64,000 nucleotides of DNA from Streptococcus caballi DSM 19004 (GTDB lineage Bacteria; Bacillota; Bacilli; Lactobacillales; Streptococcaceae). A model generated the notes under the pieces. It did no database searches. It was not told where the DNA came from and saw only the letters and a program-made list of their open reading frames with translations. Shown here in pieces: positions 1 to 9,556 of this stretch. Numbering within the stretch: the first letter of the stretch is position 1; each line of letters starts with the position of its first letter. The translations under genes and the position numbers were made by a program. Where the stretch lies: contig NZ_KB904085.1 of NCBI RefSeq assembly GCF_000379985.1, positions 48,867-112,866 on the forward strand, given 5' to 3'.

Positions 1-134
1 TCTCGCTCAGGCTACTACAAGTGGTTACTTCATCAGGAAACAACTTCTGAACAGGAAAACACAAGATTAGAGGAACAAGGCCGTTGCCTAATCTTTTATT
101 ATCTCATTGCCCACTTGACAGGGAGCTGTTCAAT
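1..134 (+). mobile_element. IS3-family remnant (5' part of orfB fused to the IS right end)
   Basis: The first bases read in frame as SRSGYYKWL, the well-known N-terminal motif of IS3-family OrfB transposases. After about 22 codons this breaks into the terminal sequence of the element, which ends near 134 with a TGACAGGGAGCTGTTCA-type end. The catalytic core is missing, so this is an internally deleted, dead copy whose left part lies outside the window. The 65 bases at 70-134 recur at 3191-3255 with about five mismatches. Confidence 0.7.
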
Positions 135-244
135 ATTTAGTTCGTTTTTTTATTTATGAGCATATGTTTTGCAGTTGAAGTTGAAGTTTGTTACACTAAA
201 CCCCTAACGTTTTAAAGTTCTGTCAAAATAGAAAAGAGGCTGTC

Positions 245-1465
245 GTGAAACAAACCAATCGTTATCTTGTTGCTGCTTGTGGGGTTATTCTGCACTTGAT
301 GCTGGGGTCAACATATGCTTGGAGTGTCTATCGTAATCCGATTATGACTGAAACAGGTTGGGATCAGTCATCTGTCGCGTTTGCATTCTCTTTGGCAATT
401 TTTTGTCTAGGAATGTCAGCGGCTTTTATGGGGCATTTGGTAGAAAAGTTCGGCCCTCGTGTAACAGGTAGCATTTCAGCTGTGCTATATGCTAGTGGGA
501 CAGTCTTAACTGGTGTTGCTGTCCAGCAAAAAGAGCTATGGTTGCTTTATCTTGGCTATGGCATCTTAGGTGGATTGGGTTTAGGAGCTGGTTACATTAC
601 GCCAGTTTCTTCAATTATCAAGTGGTTTCCTGATAAACGAGGATTGGCCACGGGCATGGCTATTATGGGATTTGGTTTTGCTTCCTTATTAACAAGTCCT
701 ATTGCTCAGCAGTTAATTTTTAGCCGTGGGCTAGTAGCGACGTTTTATATTCTAGGGGCTATTTATTTTGTGGTGATGTTGACTGTCTCACAATTTATTA
801 AACGTCCTAGTCAGCAAGATATTGACAACTTAATAAGCAGAAGTAGCGACCATAAAGTTTCTGACTTAACAACAGGAATTACTGCTAACCAGGCTCTAAA
901 AACGAGAGAATTTTACCTTCTTTGGGCCATTTTATTTATTAATATCGCTTGTGGTCTGGGATTGATTTCAGTGGTAGCTCCTATGGCTCAAGATATGGCT
1001 AATATGTCAGCTACTGCTGCAGCTGTGGTTGTTGGTATGATGGGGATTTTTAACGGTTTTGGTCGTTTATTATGGGCTGTTTTATCCGACTATATTGGGC
1101 GTCCTTTGACGTTTATCCTACTTTTCGCGGTCAGCATTATAATGTCAGGTCTCCTCATGATTTCGCATACGCCAACACTCTTTATTACAGCAATGGCTAT
1201 CTTGATGACATGTTATGGTGCAGGATTTTCTCTAATTCCTCCTTATTTGAGTGATTTTTTTGGAGCCAAAGAGTTAGCGGCGCTTCATGGTTATATCTTA
1301 ACGGCTTGGGCTATGGCTGCATTAGTAGGTCCAATGTTGTTATCAATCACATTTGAACAAACGGGAAGCTATCTTGTTACTCTAGGAGTGTTCATTGGGC
1401 TATATTTGATTGGATTAGTGATTTCAGTTTGGCTAGGTCACAGCCACAGTAAAAGTCAAGAATAA
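245..1465 (+). CDS. MFS transporter, OFA (oxalate:formate antiporter-like) family
   Basis: A 406-residue protein with about 12 hydrophobic segments, the usual length of a major facilitator. It starts with GTG, preceded by AAAGAGG at a good distance. Motif A-like loops occur after TM2 (GHLVEKFGPR, 63-72) and in the second half (LSDYIGRP, 280-287), and PDKRGLATG (129-137) is typical of the OFA subfamily, whose members exchange small carboxylates such as oxalate/formate or lactate. The substrate here cannot be inferred. The gene stands alone between IS remnants, with no operon partner, which suggests it was acquired or left behind by IS-mediated rearrangement. The family is clear, the substrate is not. 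Confidence 0.85.
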   Translation: MKQTNRYLVAACGVILHLMLGSTYAWSVYRNPIMTETGWDQSSVAFAFSLAIFCLGMSAAFMGHLVEKFGPRVTGSISAVLYASGTVLTGVAVQQKELWLLYLGYGILGGLGLGAGYITPVSSIIKWFPDKRGLATGMAIMGFGFASLLTSPIAQQLIFSRGLVATFYILGAIYFVVMLTVSQFIKRPSQQDIDNLISRSSDHKVSDLTTGITANQALKTREFYLLWAILFINIACGLGLISVVAPMAQDMANMSATAAAVVVGMMGIFNGFGRLLWAVLSDYIGRPLTFILLFAVSIIMSGLLMISHTPTLFITAMAILMTCYGAGFSLIPPYLSDFFGAKELAALHGYILTAWAMAALVGPMLLSITFEQTGSYLVTLGVFIGLYLIGLVISVWLGHSHSKSQE

Positions 1466-1515
1466 AAATCTGTACCTTTGTCAATGATGTGAGACTATAA
1501 ATGTTATTTTTTGTT

Positions 1516-1549
1516 AAGCTTTACTAGGGGCTGACTCCTAGTAAAGCTT
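1516..1549. repeat. Perfect 13-bp inverted repeat downstream of the MFS gene
   Basis: AAGCTTTACTAGG and its exact complement flank an 8-base loop, about 50 bases after the MFS stop codon. No T-run follows on the plus strand, but the structure could still end transcription or stabilise the mRNA 3' end. Confidence 0.5.
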
Positions 1550-1586
1550 GTCTGATATTGATAGGATATTTCCATCCTACTTTTAT

Positions 1587-3000
1587 GGCTCTATAATTTC
1601 TGTAGTTGGTAAATCCACTGTGGGGATTAGGGAGCCTTTTTTAGTGTAAAAAAAGTCCCATATGACCTATAATGAAAAGCAACCAAACTCACATCAGAAA
1701 GACTCATATGGAACAACTAAAACTTATTACAAATTTTCTCAGAATTAAAAACCAGAATATCCTTATCACTGATGAATATTATATGGGAACGTACATAGAA
1801 CTCCACGGTCACTTAGATTACACCGCCCCTAAATGCCCACTATGTAAGAGACAAATGGCTGTCGCTGAAACTCCTCTCATTAAGAAAAACCACTAAATCT
1901 CTGTTGTCTTTAACCAGAAAATTGCCCAATTGCTTATTGAGAATCAAGCCATGACACATATTGCACATAGGCTATCTATTTCAACATCATCAGTCATGAG
2001 AAAACTCAATGAGTTCACAATTGAAACGGATTGGAACAAACTTCCAGAAGTCCTGTCCTGGGATGAGTGTGCCTTCAATAAGCGGAAAATAAGCTTTATC
2101 GCCCAAGATTTCAACTCCCTAAATGTCATTACTATTCTTGACGGGAGAACGTAAGAAATTATTCAAAACCACTTCCTACGCTATCCCTAGACAGGTCAGA
2201 AATCATGTCAAAGTCATTACCATGGATATGTTCAGTCCATACTACAAATTAGCTAGACAGCTATTTCCAAATGCCAAGATCATACTCGACCACTTCCACA
2301 TTGTGCAACATCTTAGTCGCGCTATGAACCGTGTCCGCATTCAAATCATGAATCAATTCGATAGAAAATCTAAAGAAAATCTAACGAATAGAAAGCCTTG
2401 AAACGCTACTGGAAATTGATTCAACAAGATAATCGTAAGCTTAGCGATAAACGATTTTATCGCCCTACATTTCGGATACATTTGACCAATAAAGAAATCC
2501 TAGAAAAACTCTTATCATTCTCAGAGGAACTACTACGTCAGCACTATGAACTTTATCAGCTTCTCGTATTCCATTTCCAAGAGAAGAACTCAGACCATTT
2601 CTTTGGTCTCATTGAACAAGAATTGCCACTGTGAATCCTCTAGAAGCTAAGAAGCAACTAGATGGATTACGTATTTGAAAAACTGATCAGATTGACGCTG
2701 AAAAACTAGCTTCATCACAATTCAGCCTTAACCGCAAACCAACTGTAGTAATTCTTATGTCAGAAAGATTCTTTCAAGAGCATTCACAATATCGCCTCAG
2801 CTAGTCACACCAATCCATGTCATATCGCAAACTTCTATGAGAAACGAAAAGGGCAATCGCAAACGACTTCAACAAAGCCACATACGATTGCCTTTATGCA
2901 TCGCCTCATCAGGACAATGTATTACCTCATAACGCATAACAAACTTTACGACTATACTTCAACCAAAAGTCAGTAAAGTTGTTTATGTCATATCATTGTA
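1587..3000 (+). mobile_element. Degenerate ISL3-family insertion sequence
   Basis: The left end near 1587 begins GGCTCT, like termini of ISL3-type elements, followed by a promoter-like region and a multiply broken ISL3-type transposase. I could not find a matching inverted repeat at the right, so that end is deleted or diverged and its limit is approximate. Confidence 0.65.
1708..2976 (+). pseudogene. ISL3-family transposase, disrupted
   Basis: Collinear pieces of one ISL3-type (IS1167/IS1193-like) DDE transposase can be read across three frames. The N-terminal zinc-finger region has DYTAPKCPLC. A middle part reads VITMDMFSPYYKLARQLFPNA, continuing into ILDHFHIVQHL. A C-terminal part ends YYLITHNKLYDYTSTKSQ. 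It is interrupted by in-frame stops at 1894-1896 and about 2152 and by frame changes near 2190, 2398 and 2634. The start is the ATG at 1708. No functional transposase can be made from it. Confidence 0.85.
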
Positions 3001-3166
3001 ACACCTTGTTTTAAAAAAAGCCAGATGATGAATGCCCTTTTACAGATATTCTTCTATCAGAATAGGATAGTTACCTTAAATTGACAACTATCTTAAAAAT
3101 ATTTTTTCTTCGCACCTTAATATACTTGACAAATGGTAAAAAAAGACCCCGTTTTCAAGAGCGCAA

Positions 3167-3255
3167 CAATGGCCTTGCCCCTCTTGAAATGAGGAACAAG
3201 GCCATTGCCTAATCTTTTATTATGTCATTGTCCACTTGACAGGGTGCAGTTCAAT
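3167..3255. mobile_element. IS3-family right-end fragment with an 11-bp dyad
   Basis: Bases 3191-3255 repeat the IS3 end seen at 70-134, and finish with CACTTGACAGGGTGCAGTTCA, the reverse of a TGAACTGCACCC-type IS3 terminus. CAATGGCCTTG (3167-3177) and CAAGGCCATTG (3197-3207) form an inverted repeat that may also help end transcription coming from the minus-strand phosphoglucomutase gene; a T-rich stretch lies about 30 bases further on. Confidence 0.6.
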
Positions 3256-3278
3256 GGACTGAATGTTTCTTATCTTTA

Positions 3279-4994
3279 TTATTTCACGAAAGCATTGATT
3301 TCTGCTTCAATATTTGCGATTTTCGCCTGAGAATCAGCCATATCTTTGCCAACTGTTGCAATGTAGAATTTGATTTTTGGTTCTGTTCCTGAAGGACGAA
3401 CGGCAATCCAAGAATCATCTTCAAGTGTATATTTAAGCACATTGCTTGGTGGCGTTGTCAATTTTTCAACGCCAGCAGCAGTTGTAGCGGTTTGAGCTTG
3501 GAAGTCTTCCAATTTAACAATATCTGTCGCGTTAAATTGTTTTGGACCGTTGTCACGGAATTTATCCATAATCTTCTGGATTTCAGCCGCACCGTCAACA
3601 CCTGAAAGGGTAACAGAGATTGTCTTTTCAGCAAAGTAGCCGTATTCCTTGTAGATTTCTTCAATACCGTCAGCAAGTGTCAAGCCACGTGAACGATAGT
3701 AAGCTGCGATTTCAGCAACGATAAGGACAGCTTGAATAGCGTCTTTATCACGAACGAATGGTTTGATGAGGTAGCCGAAGCTTTCCTCAAAACCAAGCAT
3801 GTAAGTGTGGTTGTGTTTTTCTTCGAATTCTTGAATTTTTTCAGCAATGAATTTGAAACCAGTCAAGACGTTGAACATGGTTGCGCCGTAGCTTTCAGCA
3901 ATCTTCGTTACCAATTCAGTTGATACAATTGATTTACAAAGCGCAGCATTTTCAGGAAGAGTACCGGCGGTTTTGTGTGCTTCAAGGATATATTTAGCAA
4001 TGATTGCACCAATTTGGTTACCTGAAAGGTTCTTGTAAGAACCATCAGCTTGACGAATTTCAACACCGAGACGGTCAGCATCAGGGTCAGTTGCAACCAA
4101 AACGTCAGCGTCTACTTTGCGTCCAAGTTCTTCAGCAAGAGTAAATGCTTCTTGGTTTTCTGGGTTTGGTGATTTGACTGTTGAGAAGTCTGGATCTGGA
4201 ACAGCTTGCGCTTCAACAACTTGAACAGATTCAAAGCCAGCTTGAGCAAGTGCGCGACGGGCAAGCATTTCACCAGTACCATGAAGTGGTGTGTAGACAA
4301 TCTTCATGTCTTTACCATATTCGTCAATCAATTTTTGGTTAATGTTAACGTCTTTGACTTCTTTGAGGTACTCAACGTCAACAGCTTCACCGATAACATT
4401 AATAAGACCAGCAGCTTTAGCTTCTTCAAGGTCAGCCAATTCAACAGTAAATGGATCTTCAATAGCACGGATGAACTCAGTCAAGGCATCGGCATCAGCA
4501 GGTGGCATTTGTCCACCATCTTCACCATAAACCTTGTAACCGTTGAATGGTGCAGGATTGTGGCTGGCTGTTACCATGATACCAGCAAAAGCACCAAGGT
4601 GACGCACAGCAAATGACAATTCTGGAGTTGGGCGAAGTGATTCAAAGACGTAAGATTTGATACCATGTTTTGCTAAAACTTGAGCAGATTCAAAGGCAAA
4701 CTCTGGAGAGAAGTGACGTGAATCGTAGGCAATAGCAACGCCGCGAGCCTTAGTTGCTTCATCTTTAGTTTCGATCAATTTTGCCAATCCTTCAGTAGCT
4801 TGACGGACAACGTAAATGTTGATGCGATTGGTACCAGCTCCGATATAACCACGCATACCAGCAGTACCAAATTCAAGATTTGTATAGAAGGCATCTTCTT
4901 TTGTTTTTTCGTCCATAGCTACCAATTCTTCACGGAGATAATCTGGAAGTTGGTCAAAATCGAGCCATTTTTGATAGTTTTCAGTATAAGTCAT
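3279..4994 (-). CDS. pgcA: Alpha-phosphoglucomutase / phosphomannomutase
   Basis: Interconverts glucose-1-phosphate and glucose-6-phosphate, feeding UDP-glucose for polysaccharide and lipoteichoic acid anchors (family knowledge). The 571-residue product has the phosphoserine loop TASHNP with Ser144, the metal-binding DPDADR (303-308), the sugar-specificity loop GFEES (401-405) and the C-terminal phosphate-binding RPSGTEPK, all features of the alpha-D-phosphohexomutase family. A TTG three codons upstream is possible, but AGGAGG lies 11 bases before the ATG at 4994 and only 2 from the TTG, so the ATG is preferred. It appears monocistronic, followed by IS debris. Confidence 0.93.
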   Translation of the reverse strand: MTYTENYQKWLDFDQLPDYLREELVAMDEKTKEDAFYTNLEFGTAGMRGYIGAGTNRINIYVVRQATEGLAKLIETKDEATKARGVAIAYDSRHFSPEFAFESAQVLAKHGIKSYVFESLRPTPELSFAVRHLGAFAGIMVTASHNPAPFNGYKVYGEDGGQMPPADADALTEFIRAIEDPFTVELADLEEAKAAGLINVIGEAVDVEYLKEVKDVNINQKLIDEYGKDMKIVYTPLHGTGEMLARRALAQAGFESVQVVEAQAVPDPDFSTVKSPNPENQEAFTLAEELGRKVDADVLVATDPDADRLGVEIRQADGSYKNLSGNQIGAIIAKYILEAHKTAGTLPENAALCKSIVSTELVTKIAESYGATMFNVLTGFKFIAEKIQEFEEKHNHTYMLGFEESFGYLIKPFVRDKDAIQAVLIVAEIAAYYRSRGLTLADGIEEIYKEYGYFAEKTISVTLSGVDGAAEIQKIMDKFRDNGPKQFNATDIVKLEDFQAQTATTAAGVEKLTTPPSNVLKYTLEDDSWIAVRPSGTEPKIKFYIATVGKDMADSQAKIANIEAEINAFVK

Positions 4995-5132
4995 AGAATG
5001 CAATTCCTCCTAAAAAGGAACGCTAACAAAGGTAAAACCCTCTGAAACGTTCAATTTATTATATTTTTATAACCGCTTTCATTATATCATTTTGCAAGTG
5101 AAAAATCACGGTTTTTCCGTGATTTTCATAAA

Positions 5133-5702
5133 TTATTTTTTGATTTTCAGTAAGCTAGGAACGATGAGTAAAGTAACAATTGCCGAAATTAGCATTTCAA
5201 CAAGTGCATTGGCACCGAAAACAACTGCCAGAAGAGCCTTGATATTGCCATCATAAACTGATGAAAAGAGAAGAAAAATTCCCCCCAGAACGAAGATGGT
5301 ATTAGTCATTGACCCGACAGCGCCAGCCAGAGTCAAACCTATTTTATTGCGCAGCCATTTATAGATGAAATACGGTGTGACTCCGATAAGAATACGAGGC
5401 ACCATGGCGATAATCAGCGAAGCTATTGTCCCATTTTCAACAAAAGGTGAAAAGAGATAGCTGGTTGGAAGTAGAACAACGGTGTTAGTCACTACACTGA
5501 TAATTCCCATGAGTCCGCCGAGAATAGCTCCAATGCGAGGGCCATATACAATGGAAGCGACAATAACGGGAAGATGAACTAAGGTCGGCTTAATCGGCAC
5601 AGGCCATAGGTTGAAGACAATACTAGTCAGGAAATGAATGACTAGCATGACTGCAAAAAAGATAGCAATCGTTGCGACATCAGACGATTTTCTAGTTTTC
5701 AT
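5133..5702 (-). CDS. panT: ECF transporter substrate-binding (S) component, probably for pantothenate
   Basis: A 189-residue, very hydrophobic protein with about six membrane segments and the layout of energy-coupling-factor S components (IAIFFAVMLVIHF at the start, then VHLPVIVASIVYGPRIGA). It would capture a vitamin and share the general EcfAAT module, which is not in this window. It lies downstream of coaB-coaC on the same strand, which in lactic acid bacteria is the usual position of the pantothenate-specific component. The substrate is therefore inferred from context. The start is supported by AGGAG six bases upstream. Confidence 0.75.
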   Translation of the reverse strand: MKTRKSSDVATIAIFFAVMLVIHFLTSIVFNLWPVPIKPTLVHLPVIVASIVYGPRIGAILGGLMGIISVVTNTVVLLPTSYLFSPFVENGTIASLIIAMVPRILIGVTPYFIYKWLRNKIGLTLAGAVGSMTNTIFVLGGIFLLFSSVYDGNIKALLAVVFGANALVEMLISAIVTLLIVPSLLKIKK

Positions 5703-5823
5703 AACTTTCTCCTGTTATTAGATAAGATTTAACGGTTAACTGGAGTAATAGTTAACTAGGCTCATTATACAAGTTTACAGCTGTCTTGACAAGCTTTTTA
5801 TTATAGAAAATAACTATAACTGG

Positions 5824-6363
5824 TTATAAGATTTCTTCTACCTTGTTCAAAATAAAGGTCAAATCAGCCAGCGCACCACGTCCAACATCACCGCAGGCCA
5901 GGACGCTTGAACGCGGCTCAATTTCTTGATAACCTATCTTTCTTAATGTCTCAAGATTAGACTGAGTGATAGGATTGTCATACATTCTAGTGTTCATGGC
6001 TGGCGCTATCAGTTTGGGTGTTGTAGCTGGCAGGGCAAGCGCTGTAGCCGTTACCATGTTGTCAGCAAAGCCGTGCGCCAGATGAGCCAGAGTATTGGCA
6101 GAAGCAGGAGCCAAAAGAAAAAGATCAGCCTGCTTGGCGAGTTCAATGTGGTTGATCAGTTTGGGATTTTCTTCCAACATGACATCTAAGTGCACAGAGT
6201 TTTTAGACAAAACCTGTAAGGTCAGCGGAGTAATGAACTTGGTAGCAGCCTTAGTCATCATCACATGAACATCATAGCCTAATTTTGTGAGTTGATTGGT
6301 CAAATCTGCTGCCTTATAGGCTGAAATTGAGCCTGAAACAGCTAATAAAATCGTTTTAGTCAT
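5824..6363 (-). CDS. coaC: Phosphopantothenoylcysteine decarboxylase
   Basis: Catalyses FMN-dependent decarboxylation of 4'-phosphopantothenoylcysteine to 4'-phosphopantetheine in coenzyme A synthesis. The 179 residues match a stand-alone CoaC: N-terminal VSGSISAYK flavin-binding strand, catalytic His72 (NHIELAKQAD), PASANT (86-91), PAMN with Asn124, and the C-terminal substrate clamp cysteine in LACGDVGRG. As in other streptococci, CoaC and CoaB are separate proteins instead of the fused CoaBC of most bacteria. It overlaps coaB by 8 bases, implying coupled translation. Confidence 0.93.
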   Translation of the reverse strand: MTKTILLAVSGSISAYKAADLTNQLTKLGYDVHVMMTKAATKFITPLTLQVLSKNSVHLDVMLEENPKLINHIELAKQADLFLLAPASANTLAHLAHGFADNMVTATALALPATTPKLIAPAMNTRMYDNPITQSNLETLRKIGYQEIEPRSSVLACGDVGRGALADLTFILNKVEEIL

Positions 6364-7042
6364 CTGTCGTCACCTTCTCGTAAATCAATTGAGCGATATC
6401 AGCCTTGGTCCAAGCCTCGTAAGACTTTGTCTCTGTCAGTAAGTAGGCGTGGTGCTGAGTTGGTGTAATCTCTGTCAAATCATTGGCTAAAATAAACTTA
6501 GCATGATTTTTGATCAGGCTATCACGCGCCACAGCAAAAAGTTCTTCTTTTGGCACACTCACTAGCAGTTTGAAACCAATCAGCTGGATAGTTGGATTCC
6601 ACTCCTTGACTAGACTAATGATTTTAGGTGTTTTCTTAAGAAAAAGCACTTGGTAGTCCGACTTAGAGGAGATCTTTGCTGCGCTATTCTTTTTGGTCAA
6701 TAGCTGAGCTATATTGCTGCTATCTTCCACCTCATCAAGGTCAGTCATGTAAACAGGCGTATAATCTGACACCGCCATGCTGTGAATGAGCACATCATGG
6801 GTTTTGACCAGAGGTCTAAGAGTTCCCATCAGACTAGCCACATCCGACACCAGGTGAATAGTCATTTTTTTGTGTGCTTCTGGTTTGACAGCTGCCTTTG
6901 TCGTCACCAAGGTCACCTCATACCCTCCAGCTAAGAAAGCCTCTGCAATGTATTTTCCTAAAGTTCCCGTTGAATGGTTGGTAATACCGCGAACAGAATC
7001 AATCTTTTCTGTTGTCCCACCGGATGTAATCAAAATTTTCAT
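6356..7042 (-). CDS. coaB: Phosphopantothenate--cysteine ligase, monofunctional
   Basis: Joins 4'-phosphopantothenate and cysteine, the step before CoaC. The 228-residue product begins KILITSGGTTEKIDSVRGITNHSTGTLG, the nucleotide-binding signature of the CoaB family, and lacks any decarboxylase domain. It is the first gene of a coaB-coaC-panT unit on the minus strand, which combines precursor uptake with the middle of the CoA pathway. Divergent from fhs. Confidence 0.92.
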   Translation of the reverse strand: MKILITSGGTTEKIDSVRGITNHSTGTLGKYIAEAFLAGGYEVTLVTTKAAVKPEAHKKMTIHLVSDVASLMGTLRPLVKTHDVLIHSMAVSDYTPVYMTDLDEVEDSSNIAQLLTKKNSAAKISSKSDYQVLFLKKTPKIISLVKEWNPTIQLIGFKLLVSVPKEELFAVARDSLIKNHAKFILANDLTEITPTQHHAYLLTETKSYEAWTKADIAQLIYEKVTTDD

Positions 7043-7470
7043 AGTTGTATTTTACAAAAAAAGGCTTACAAAAGCAACTGACAGACGAAGGGAATAACCA
7101 AGCAAGCCTTTGATAAAGCGATTTTAGCTTTCCCTATTATTGAGTAATTAGTCTTAATTTATAAACAATCGTCTGCTTTTGCAGATGATCATTTTCAGTA
7201 TCTAAAGTCTCTATCTTCACTTGGCTCATGCAGTATTTAAAATTTAGAAGACTGTATCTGCACTTTCAGACGTCAAATATATTGAAATCTCATCTTTTCC
7301 AATTTTGACTTGCAATACTTTAATTGTTAAAAATAGCAGAGCTAAAAACGAACATTTTCATTTATGTATTCAAATAATGTGCGTTTTTTGTCAAGGTGTG
7401 TTATAATTACTTTATCACATTTACTTGAGGGGGAACCCCCTCAGATTTTTCAATAATAGAGGAGATTCCC
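7043..7470 (+). promoter_or_regulatory. fhs upstream region: PurBox-like pair, extended -10 promoter and GC-rich hairpin
   Basis: This 428-base gap contains no convincing gene. AAAAACGAACATT (7344-7356) resembles the lactic-acid-bacterial PurBox (AWWWCCGAACWWT), and a less perfect inverted copy lies at 7376-7388. An extended -10 (TGTTATAAT, 7399-7407) follows. Just before the ribosome-binding site the leader holds TGAGGGGG-AA-CCCCCTCA (7426-7443), a very stable hairpin with some T residues after it. PurR control of fhs is inferred from this and from known Pur regulons; it has not been shown here. Confidence 0.5.
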
Positions 7471-9141
7471 ATGAAATCTGATATCGAAATCGCTCAAAGT
7501 GTCGAACTTAAACCAATCACTGAAATTGTCGAAAAAGTCGGCATTACCTTTGATGATATTGAACTTTATGGAAAATATAAAGCTAAGTTGTCATTTGACA
7601 AGATTAAGGCTGTCCAAAAAAACAAACCAGGGAAACTTGTTCTGGTTACTGCCATCAACCCAACGCCAGCTGGTGAAGGAAAATCAACCATGTCTATCGG
7701 ACTAGCTGATGCACTCAATAAAATTGGTAAAAAAACCATGATTGCCCTTCGTGAGCCATCACTTGGTCCTGTCATGGGGATTAAAGGAGGAGCAACAGGC
7801 GGCGGCTACGCCCAAGTTCTGCCTATGGAAGACATCAACCTCCACTTTACTGGTGATATGCATGCCATTACAACAGCTAACAATGCCCTATCAGCTCTTA
7901 TTGACAACCATATTCACCAAGGAAATGCCCTTCAAATTGACCAACGTCGCATCATTTGGAAACGTGTCGTTGACCTCAATGACCGCGCCCTTCGTCATGT
8001 GATTGTCGGCTTGGGAAGCCCAGTCAATGGTATTCCTCGTGAAGATGGCTTTGATATTACTGTTGCTTCTGAAATCATGGCTATCCTCTGTTTGGCAACA
8101 GATATTCAAGATTTGAAAGAGCGCTTGGCTAACATTGTCGTAGCTTATCGCTATGACCGCACACCAGTTTATGTTCGTGACTTGAAGGTAGAGGGGGCTT
8201 TAACGCTCATTCTTAAAGATGCCATCAAACCTAATCTGGTTCAAACCATTTACGGAACACCAGCCCTCGTTCATGGCGGTCCATTTGCCAACATCGCCCA
8301 CGGCTGTAACTCAGTTCTTGCAACCTCAACAGCTCTGCGATTGGCCGACTACACCATCACCGAAGCTGGATTTGGCGCTGACCTTGGGGCTGAGAAATTC
8401 CTTGATATTAAAGCACCGAACCTTCCAACGACACCTGACGCTGTGGTTATCGTGGCGACGCTGCGTGCCCTTAAAATGCACGGGGGCGTAGCTAAGGCTG
8501 ATCTGGCGCAAGAAAATGTTGAAGCAGTTAAAGCTGGTTTTGCCAACCTTAAGCGTCACGTGGAAAATATGCGTAAATTCAACATTCCAGTCGTGGTCGC
8601 AATCAATGAATTTGTCGCTGATACGGAAGCTGAAATTGCTGCCCTCAAAGAGCTTTGCCAAGCGATTGATGTTCCAGTTGAGCTTGCTAGCGTCTGGGCA
8701 AACGGTGCTGACGGTGGTATTGACCTCGCTCATGCTGTCGTTGATGCTGTGGAAAATGGCGAAGCTAACTACAAACGTCTTTATTCAGATGACGATACTT
8801 TAGAAGAAAAAATCACGAAGATTGTCACAGACATTTACGGCGGTAAGTCAGTTGTCTTTGAAAAGAAAGCTAAAAATCAGCTCAAACAATTTGCACAGTT
8901 TGGTTGGGATAAATTGCCAGTCTGTATGGCCAAAACTCAGTACAGTTTCTCAGACAATCAATTCTTGTTAGGTGCGCCAGAAGATTTTGACATCACTATC
9001 CGAGAATTCGTTCCAAAAACAGGTGCAGGCTTCATCGTTGCCCTTACAGGAGATGTCATGACCATGCCAGGACTTCCAAAAGCACCTGCAGCCCTTAACA
9101 TGGACGTCGCAGAAGATGGCACAGCACTTGGTTTGTTCTAA
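7471..9141 (+). CDS. fhs: Formate--tetrahydrofolate ligase
   Basis: ATP-dependent formation of 10-formyltetrahydrofolate from formate, supplying one-carbon units for purines and formyl-Met-tRNA. At 556 residues it is full length. The ATP-binding loop is [10 protein letters not shown] (64-73), followed by the [11 protein letters not shown] region typical of the family, and the C-terminus ends in the usual [12 protein letters not shown] segment. RBS AGAGGAGA precedes the ATG. A strong UUCG-loop terminator follows at 9155, so it is probably transcribed alone. Confidence 0.95.
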   Translation: MKSDIEIAQSVELKPITEIVEKVGITFDDIELYGKYKAKLSFDKIKAVQKNKPGKLVLVTAINPTPAGEGKSTMSIGLADALNKIGKKTMIALREPSLGPVMGIKGGATGGGYAQVLPMEDINLHFTGDMHAITTANNALSALIDNHIHQGNALQIDQRRIIWKRVVDLNDRALRHVIVGLGSPVNGIPREDGFDITVASEIMAILCLATDIQDLKERLANIVVAYRYDRTPVYVRDLKVEGALTLILKDAIKPNLVQTIYGTPALVHGGPFANIAHGCNSVLATSTALRLADYTITEAGFGADLGAEKFLDIKAPNLPTTPDAVVIVATLRALKMHGGVAKADLAQENVEAVKAGFANLKRHVENMRKFNIPVVVAINEFVADTEAEIAALKELCQAIDVPVELASVWANGADGGIDLAHAVVDAVENGEANYKRLYSDDDTLEEKITKIVTDIYGGKSVVFEKKAKNQLKQFAQFGWDKLPVCMAKTQYSFSDNQFLLGAPEDFDITIREFVPKTGAGFIVALTGDVMTMPGLPKAPAALNMDVAEDGTALGLF

Positions 9142-9154
9142 TTAAATAAACGTA

Positions 9155-9177
9155 AAGTCAACTTCGGTTGGCTTTTT
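9155..9177 (+). terminator. Rho-independent terminator of fhs
   Basis: AAGTCAAC-TTCG-GTTGGCTT followed by TTT: an 8-bp stem with one wobble, capped by a stable UUCG tetraloop. Confidence 0.85.
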
Positions 9178-9193
9178 GTGTTATCATAGAAGC

Positions 9194-9478
9194 ATGAACA
9201 CAAAAACTTATACTTACACTTCAAAAATTTACCCTGCTGATCGCGGGGGTGCCTACACTATTTTTCCATACAATGTCCGTCAAGAATTTGGCAAGGGCAG
9301 GGCAAAAGTTCATGTGACTTTTGATGGATATCCCTACGATGGATCTGTTGTCAATATGGGAGTAAAAGATGACAATGGTGATATTTGCTACATTGTTGGT
9401 ATTCGAAAAGACATTCAACAAGCTATCGGTAAAAGCATTGGGGACCAGGTTGAAATGACTTTGCAAGAGAGAGAATGA
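9194..9478 (+). CDS. DUF1905 domain protein
   Basis: A 94-residue protein matching the DUF1905 fold (small beta-barrel): it starts KTYTYTSKIYPADRGGAYTIFPYNVRQEFG and ends with the family's DQVEMTLQERE-type strand. The family has no firmly established function. I chose the ATG at 9194; an upstream TTG would run through the fhs terminator. No strong ribosome-binding site is visible, so expression may be low. It sits 78 bases before the reductase gene. Confidence 0.75.
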   Translation: MNTKTYTYTSKIYPADRGGAYTIFPYNVRQEFGKGRAKVHVTFDGYPYDGSVVNMGVKDDNGDICYIVGIRKDIQQAIGKSIGDQVEMTLQERE

Positions 9479-9556
9479 CTTTTCAGATTAAATTTTTGAC
9501 AAATAACTGACCGGTTGGTACAATGTGAGCGTAACAATATGAAAAGGAGTTCCCTT

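Noticed and set aside
3732..4616. Plus-strand open frames inside the phosphoglucomutase gene
   Set aside because: They mirror a well-conserved minus-strand gene and have no ribosome-binding sites or family resemblance.
5703..5823. Riboswitch before the ECF S-component gene
   Set aside because: Only 121 bases, AT-rich, with no recognisable aptamer; the gene is probably read through from coaC.
8326..8733. 135-residue minus-strand frame inside fhs
   Set aside because: Antisense shadow of fhs codon usage; no RBS.
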